NCBI RefSeq assembly: GCF_035046505.1
Contig: NC_089821.1
Span: 311,471,368 to 311,535,367, forward strand
From: Tiliqua scincoides
Lineage: Eukaryota > Chordata > Lepidosauria > Squamata > Scincidae
Length of the DNA stretch: 64,000 nucleotides
Reading direction: 5' to 3'
Made by a program: the position numbers and the translations under genes. Under the pieces are notes generated by a model. The model was not told where the DNA came from. It did no database searches and was given only the letters and a program-made list of their open reading frames with translations. How positions within the stretch are numbered: the first letter of the stretch is position 1; every line of letters begins with the position of its first letter. Positions 59,138 to 64,000 of this stretch are shown here, in pieces.

Positions 59138-59400
59138 AGGTGAAACCCCAGGATACCCCTCCAATTCAGCTGAAACCTGCCTTTGTGAGATCTCCTGCTT
59201 CACGGAGAGGTCTGAGTGGAACAAAACCAGTGCCTCCGATCCCCAGGGGTATTAGTCCCTTGCCAGATAAAACTGAAGTCAGCTTAATGGGTCAAAAGAA
59301 CGGGGAGTCGGAAGATATCTGGCTGAATGACAGGAACAAGAAGCTAGCCATTGATCTGTCTGAACTGAACATCAACGAAAAGGAACTAGATGAGGAAGAG
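59138..59400 (+). CDS. TOGARAM1: TOGARAM1 exon 5
   Basis: 263 nt, phase 1 to 0, acceptor TAATACAG and donor GAG|GTGGGA. The reading includes VKPQDTPPIQLKPAFVRSPA, SRRGLSGTKPVPPIPRGISP, LPDKTEV, SEDIWLND and IDLSELNINEKELDEEE. The stretch RRGL.GTKPVPPIPRGIS.LPDK is near identical to human as I recall and is the most conserved part of the linker; its proline-rich core could bind SH3-type partners (inference). Confidence 0.95.
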
Positions 59401-59734
59401 GTGGGATTCAATGCAGTTTTACCATTAATGCATGTGCCTGAATCTTCTTTTTAAATGTTTCTTTTACGGACTTCCGACAGGGCAGGTTTACATGGTCAAA
59501 ATGGGTTTGTTTTCACTCTCTGTATGTCTTATGGACTTTTGATCATTTGCATTGGAAAACAGAACTTACCTGCTACCATCTTCAAGCATTTTTGTTGCCT
59601 AAAATCCTCTGTGGATGTTTGCAGCCTTTTTGTCACTGGCTGCTGCTGTGTTTCTTTTGCAAATTCTTGGTGAATGTTTAAACACTTCTTTCCTCCTTGC
59701 AGCACCCAGTCGCTGATGTGTCTCTCCTCTTTAG
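59401..59734. other. TOGARAM1 intron 5
   Basis: A short intron of 334 bases; nothing recognised. The exon 5 frame runs on into it for 17 codons before a stop. Confidence 0.5.
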
Positions 59735-59967
59735 ATGCAGAGTTCTCTTCGGTCTCTGCGTAATAGCGCAGCAAAGAAGAGAGCCAAGCTAAATGGCAGC
59801 ACTTCCGATCTAGAAAGCCCGGACTCTGTGCTGAAACTTGATCTGACTTCGGAGTCTCCTTCTTGCTTGTCCTCCCCAAGCACCAGTTCCTACAGCGAAA
59901 GTGGAGTTTACAGCCAGGAGTCTGCAGCATCCCCGCTATTGGCAGCCCCTCAAGGGATGCGAACAAT
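59735..59967 (+). CDS. TOGARAM1: TOGARAM1 exon 6
   Basis: 233 nt, phase 0 to 2, acceptor CTCTTTAG and donor CAAT|GTGAGT. The reading is MQSSLRSLRNSAAKKRAKLN, GSTSDLESPDSVLKLDLTSE, then SYSESGVYSQESAASPLLAA and PQGMRT. Human has HSSLRSLRNSAAKKRAKLSG, STSDLESPDSAMKLDLTMDS and SYSESGVYSQES as I recall. The basic RSLRNSAAKKRAK stretch is strongly kept and may contribute to microtubule or tubulin contact (inference). Confidence 0.96.
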
Positions 59968-60485
59968 GTGAGTTCTGATCATAGCCCAAGAATGAAATCC
60001 ACAGCTCTCTCAAGCTTGGTGGGGAGGGAATGTCCACATATCCTTTAGGCCAGCTTGGTGGTGTTTGTGTTGATGTGGCTGAACATACTTAAGGAAAATA
60101 CAGTCATTTTTTGTTGGTTGAATTATGGGATGAGATCGGCCAGCCCACCCTGCCTCACCAGACCCATTTCAGCAGTTCTTGTGTTAACCTCTTTCCACTG
60201 TTCCAGGCTTCTTTCAGAGATGACCTGGAATCCATTATTTGGTGGCTTTGTAGCCTTGGAAAGTCTGTTGCAGTTTATATTTAGTAACCTTCATAATCCA
60301 AATAGTGTGTGGTCTGTGTGGGTGCATCCTTTATTTTTTTTTTTAAATGCCTGGTGGCAGAACGTGTCTTGTCTCCTGATGAAAGTAGGTGGGTGACTGA
60401 GAGGATATTATATCAGTGCATTGGAATTTACACCAGTTTGCTATAGCCTTCTAGGCACAAGTTGAAGAACTAGCTCTTATTTACA
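59968..60485. other. TOGARAM1 intron 6
   Basis: Nothing recognised. Confidence 0.35.
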
Positions 60486-60577
60486 GAGTAATCCTATACA
60501 TGTCTGCTCAGAAGTAAGTTCTAGCATGTTCATTGTGACTTTATCCCAGGAAAGTATGTATAGGATTGTAGCCTGTG
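60486..60577. repeat. About 90-bp repeat with inverted ends
   Basis: GTAATCCTATACATGTCTGC at the left, GTATGTATAGGATTGTAGCC at the right, inverted ends. Same family as 8095-8187. Confidence 0.7.
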
Positions 60578-60899
60578 ACACCTAAATGAGTTGAATGCAT
60601 TTGTACCTTAAGGAATAGCCACCTTCCCCTGTTCCATTTGCACTCTCTGGGAGACTCGCCTTGATCCTGGTGTCTCTGCCAGGTATGTAGAGCTGCTCTT
60701 TGAGACACTTGTGTACAGAAGGGAACTCCCACTTGAAGAGATGCTTCATCTTGGGCTTCCTGAGGGGAGAAGCCCTGTGTTCTGTACTTGGTGAGCTAAG
60801 ATCATTCAAGAGGTCATCTGGGAGAATAAAAAGTATTGAAATTGAAGCCTCTTGCTCAAGGCAACAATGTGTTAAGTAAAATGCTTTCTGTAATGACAG
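60578..60899. other. TOGARAM1 intron 6, last part
   Basis: Nothing recognised. Confidence 0.35.
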
Positions 60900-61000
60900 G
60901 TCAGACATCTTTCCTCTGCATGGAGGCAACTCTCGACCAACAAAACTCTCACCAGCGCAGAATCAAGGACCAACTGTTGTGGAACAGAGTTCCAGCACAG
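60900..61000 (+). CDS. TOGARAM1: TOGARAM1 exon 7, last exon in the window
   Basis: 101 nt, phase 2 to 1, acceptor AATGACAG and donor ACAG|GTATTC. The reading is SDIFPLHGGNSRPTKLSPAQ, then NQGPTVVEQSSSTG. Human has MSDIFPTFGSKPCPTRLSSA at the same place as I recall. In total 2176 coding bases of TOGARAM1, about 725 codons, lie in the window. The exons for the two C-terminal TOG domains must be beyond the right edge; none was found in 61.0-64.0 kb. Confidence 0.9.
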
Positions 61001-61316
61001 GTATTCCACTGAATGCATAGGGATAGGTTAGGCTTAATGAAGGCAATGCCACTTCACCTCTTGTAGTGTCCCTGGTGCTCTGGTACTTCCTGTTGTGGAT
61101 TTGACTGATTAAGTGGCTGTGAAGCCAGCAGCCGTAGAACTTTCTTATGCTGGTATTTCTCAGGAGGAAGTCTCGGTAGAGATGCTTCCAGCAACCCTTA
61201 ATATTTAGATATGAGGGCATGGCTATGTCTTTTCCCACTCCAACAGATACAATTAATCTCTGCTTCTTTGTTAGGTGTAGAAGGGCAGCTTGTGAAGTGG
61301 GACTCAAAGAGCCCAG

Positions 61317-61398
61317 GCCTATGCATGTCTACTCAGAAGTAAGCCTCATTATAGTTAATGGGGCTTACTCTCTGTGGTTAGGATTACAGCCTAGAACT
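61317..61398. repeat. About 90-bp repeat with inverted ends, truncated left
   Basis: CCTATGCATGTCTACTCAGA, AGTAAGCCTCATTATAGTTA and GGCTTACTC, then GGTTAGGATTACAGCCTAG. Same family as 8095-8187. Confidence 0.7.
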
Positions 61399-61508
61399 AA
61401 GTATTCAGAGTGCCTTTGAAATATTAATGTACATGGCCTCTTCACCCTTGCACTGACTCTGTTGAGTACACAGAAGCACCGCTGCTCCAGAGACCCAAGG
61501 TCAGTCAG

Positions 61509-61961
61509 TTATTTTCGGTAAATAACGAGGCACAGACACAGCAGTGCACCACCACCGGATGTCCTTTTACTGAAGTATGTACAAAGTGTACAGTACTGGG
61601 GCAGCACAGCAAAGCAAAACAGCAAAGATAGAACGTGCCACAATCTCCGATCACCAACTCCACCAGCGTAGCTTTCCGCAGACACTCCACATAACATTTC
61701 CCACACAGCAGCATGTACAGGCTCCAATATATACTGGCACTGGCCAATGGGAAGCAGGGTATGATCTGGTGACAGTATGACTCACAGTCTTGTGACATGG
61801 TATTGCAGGCTATTGCATCATCCATACTGTGCCCTGTGGCATCAGCCAATCTCATGATGCAACAGGACTACACTGTATGCACACAGGCCAAGACATCAGG
61901 GCCTCGCCTTGCCCTATCCAGCCTGTAAATTCCTATAGGCCTGGGGCACATATCACAACAG
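61509..61961 (-). mobile_element. Candidate solo LTR (fossil of an LTR element)
   Basis: Read on the minus strand it begins TGTTGTGATATGTGCCCC, has a TATA-like TATATATTGGAGCC about two thirds in from neither coding side, and ends near TTATTTACCGAAAATAAC. Length about 450 bases, no internal coding and no partner LTR in the window, so it looks like a solo LTR. Family (Ty3-like or endogenous retrovirus) undecided. Target duplication not clear, which suggests age. Confidence 0.45.
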
Positions 61962-62959
61962 ATTCACATGAGGATGCTCTGTGGAGGAGAAAGCAATAGG
62001 GGAAAGTGGAACATTGGCGTGATTTCGTCTAAATTAGGGGGAATCTGCCTCTTGAGTTGTGACCCTGCATCAAAGGGGCAAATTGGCTTTTCTGTCCAAT
62101 GACAAAGCCAGTGTGTTCTGTGGCACCAGAGACAGACCTGGGGGAGGAACTTTGCTTCTGTGTACTTCTCTGAAACATGTCACAAGGTGGAGTGTGAAAG
62201 ATTCTGGGTTTTTAGTCAAGATCACCCTCCTGGACAGTGTCTTCTGCCAAGTCTGACTCAGCATCCTGCACTGTCTGCTTTATGATTGGCTGGCTTAAGT
62301 ATAAAAAGATCCAGGTACTAGTAAGCAAGAGCGTTATGATGGGGGGGACGTGGACGCTGCTGGCTGGTGTTTCCATTCTTTTCCATCTCAATTCAGGGAA
62401 GATGCTGCCCATCCATTTTGCTGAAACTTCCAGTTTTCAAGGAATTTAAATATCTAAGTAATGTAGGCCCTTCTCAGCATACCCTGGAAACTGCCGCAGA
62501 AATGTTGGGCATTTATTCCATATGTGCCATCTGGATAGTGTTTCTGTGGAAGGACTTTTGACCTCTAAGACACTTGGTTAATAGATTTTTCTTGATGAAC
62601 TCAGCTGTGACTTTAAGCCAAAAACAGGGAATTCATTTTGTTCCCTTCAGATAGCTGCTGTTAATGGGAGAGGAAGAAAAGGAGGTCCTGATTCCTTTGA
62701 TTTGTCTAATGGCTCTCTTGCAGAGCAGTATGTTCTCTTTGCCCTTCTTCTTGGGCTAAAGTAGGGAAGATCATCTATCAAGGACTTTGTCCTCACTTAA
62801 TCTTTCCAGCCTAGCTATGTACACTACATTCCATGCAAGAATATATTAGAGCCCTTTGTCTCTCTTGGCTCTGTAGAACAGGTATTGATGTTTGAATCTA
62901 TCTGTAAAATGAATATAATAGTGACTCTCATAGAGTTGCTGCAGAGTTTGTCAATCAGT
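61962..62959. other. TOGARAM1 intron 7
   Basis: No exon matching TOGARAM1 or any repeat family recognised. Confidence 0.35.
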
Positions 62960-63888
62960 ATGATCGTTTTAGCAAGGCCTGCCAAGATTTTGGACTGATG
63001 ATCAGCCTAAAGAAAACACAGGTCATGGTTCAGGATGTGGACTCACCTCCCTGCATTACAATCTCTGAGCATGAACTGGAGGTTGTCCATGACTTTGTGT
63101 ACCTTAGCTCAACGATCTCCGACACTCTTTCTCTCGATACTGAGCTAAACAAACGCATCGGTAAAGCAGCTACCACGTTTTCCAGACTCACAAAGAGAGT
63201 CTGGTCCAACAAGAAGCTGACGGAACATACTAAGATCCAGGTCTACAGAGCTTGTGTCCTGAGTACACTTCTGTACTGCAGCGAGTCATGGACTCTCCGC
63301 TCACAACAGGAGAGGAAACTGAACGCTTTCCACATGCGCTGCCTCTGACGCATCCTCGGCATCACCTGGCAGGACAAAGTTCCTAACAACACAGTCCTGG
63401 AACATGCTGGAATCCCTAGCATGTACGCACTACTGAAACAGAGACGCCTGCGTTGGCTCGGTCATGTTGTGAGAATGGATGATGGCCGGATCCCAAAGGA
63501 TCTCCTCTATGGAGAACTCGTGCAAGGAAAGCGCCCTACAGGTAGACCACAGCTGCGATACAAGGACATCTGCAAGAGGGATCTGAAGGCCTTAAGGATG
63601 GACCTCAACAAGTGGGAAACCCTGGCCTCTGAGCGGCCTGCTTGGAGGCAGGCTGTGCAGCATGGCCTTTCCCAGTTTGAAGAGACACTTTGCCAACAGT
63701 CTGAGGCAAAGAGGCAAAGAAGGAAGGCCCATAGCCAGGGAGACAGACCAGGGACAGACTACATTTGCTCCCGGTGTGGAAGGGATTGTCACTCCCGGAT
63801 TGGCCTTTTCAGCCACACTAGACGCTGTTCCAGAACCACCATTCAGAGCGCGATACCATAGTCTTTCAAGACTGAAGGTTGCCAATGC
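62960..63888 (+). mobile_element. APE-type LINE, 5'-truncated copy B
   Basis: Starts at GATCGTTTTAGCAAGGCCTG inside the RT domain and runs through SLKKTQVMVQDVDSPPCITI, YLSSTISDTLSLDTELNKR, RRLRWLGHVVRMDDGRIPKD and the finger YICSRCGRDCHSRIGLFSH. A TGA at 63346 breaks it after FHMRCL. The 3' hairpin (63860-63873) has loop TTCA. Ends GTTGCCAATGCC. It lies in TOGARAM1 intron 7, same sense. Confidence 0.92.
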
Positions 63889-64000
63889 CAATGCGTTCTT
63901 GTCATAAACAAAGGGGTTTTTTGGGGTGCTTAGGGTTCTTGGTTTTCGAACCCCAAAGCCCTCAAGGCCCTTTGCTCAGTAGTACTGCCACCACCCTGTA

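Overview
The window looks like nuclear DNA of a squamate reptile, probably a lizard. It carries three vertebrate protein-coding genes with well-kept exons. They sit in a dense field of CR1 and L2 LINEs, a third LINE family with an APE-type endonuclease, Sauria-type tRNA-SINEs, hAT-like MITEs and a pogo/Tigger-like element. Many CR1 copies end in the 8-base unit TTCTTATG.

Layout. (1) 0-11 kb: the 5' half of SAV1 (Hippo pathway scaffold), minus strand. Exon 1 is at 11.0 kb, exon 2 at 7.0-7.5 kb and a WW-domain exon at 0.2-0.4 kb; the SARAH-domain exons lie off the left edge. (2) 11-31 kb: no host exon seen. It holds a GC-rich SAV1 promoter, a 54-bp tandem repeat, a fragment resembling SRP (7SL) RNA, a three-level nested insertion (CR1, then an APE-type LINE, then a short antisense copy of that LINE), hAT-like elements and a long L2. 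(3) 31.4-39.4 kb: the complete coding sequence of KLHL28 (BTB-BACK-Kelch) on the minus strand, four coding exons that join in phase to 571 codons. (4) 40.7-42.7 kb: hAT and CR1 copies, then three GC-rich foldback elements. (5) 42.7-44.3 kb: a GC-rich, CpG-dense block that looks like a divergent promoter for KLHL28 (leftward) and TOGARAM1 (rightward). (6) 43.4-61.0 kb: seven TOGARAM1 exons, plus strand, joining in phase; the gene runs off the right edge before its C-terminal TOG domains. (7) 61.5-64 kb: a candidate solo LTR fossil and another copy of the APE-type LINE.

Functions, from family knowledge: SAV1 binds MST1/2 kinases and promotes LATS activation; KLHL28 is a predicted CUL3 substrate adaptor; TOGARAM1 is a ciliary microtubule regulator. 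They are not known to share a pathway, and KLHL28/TOGARAM1 are simply head-to-head neighbours. The points most worth a second look are the apparent absence of the first TOG domain from TOGARAM1, a GC-AG intron in SAV1, the 7SL-like fragment, a UUCG-loop hairpin at the 3' end of the APE-type LINE, the nested insertion with a 15-bp target duplication, and the foldback cluster near the divergent promoter.

Limits: gene identities and human comparisons come from memory of the protein families; no search was run. Repeat boundaries are approximate unless a target-site duplication is given.
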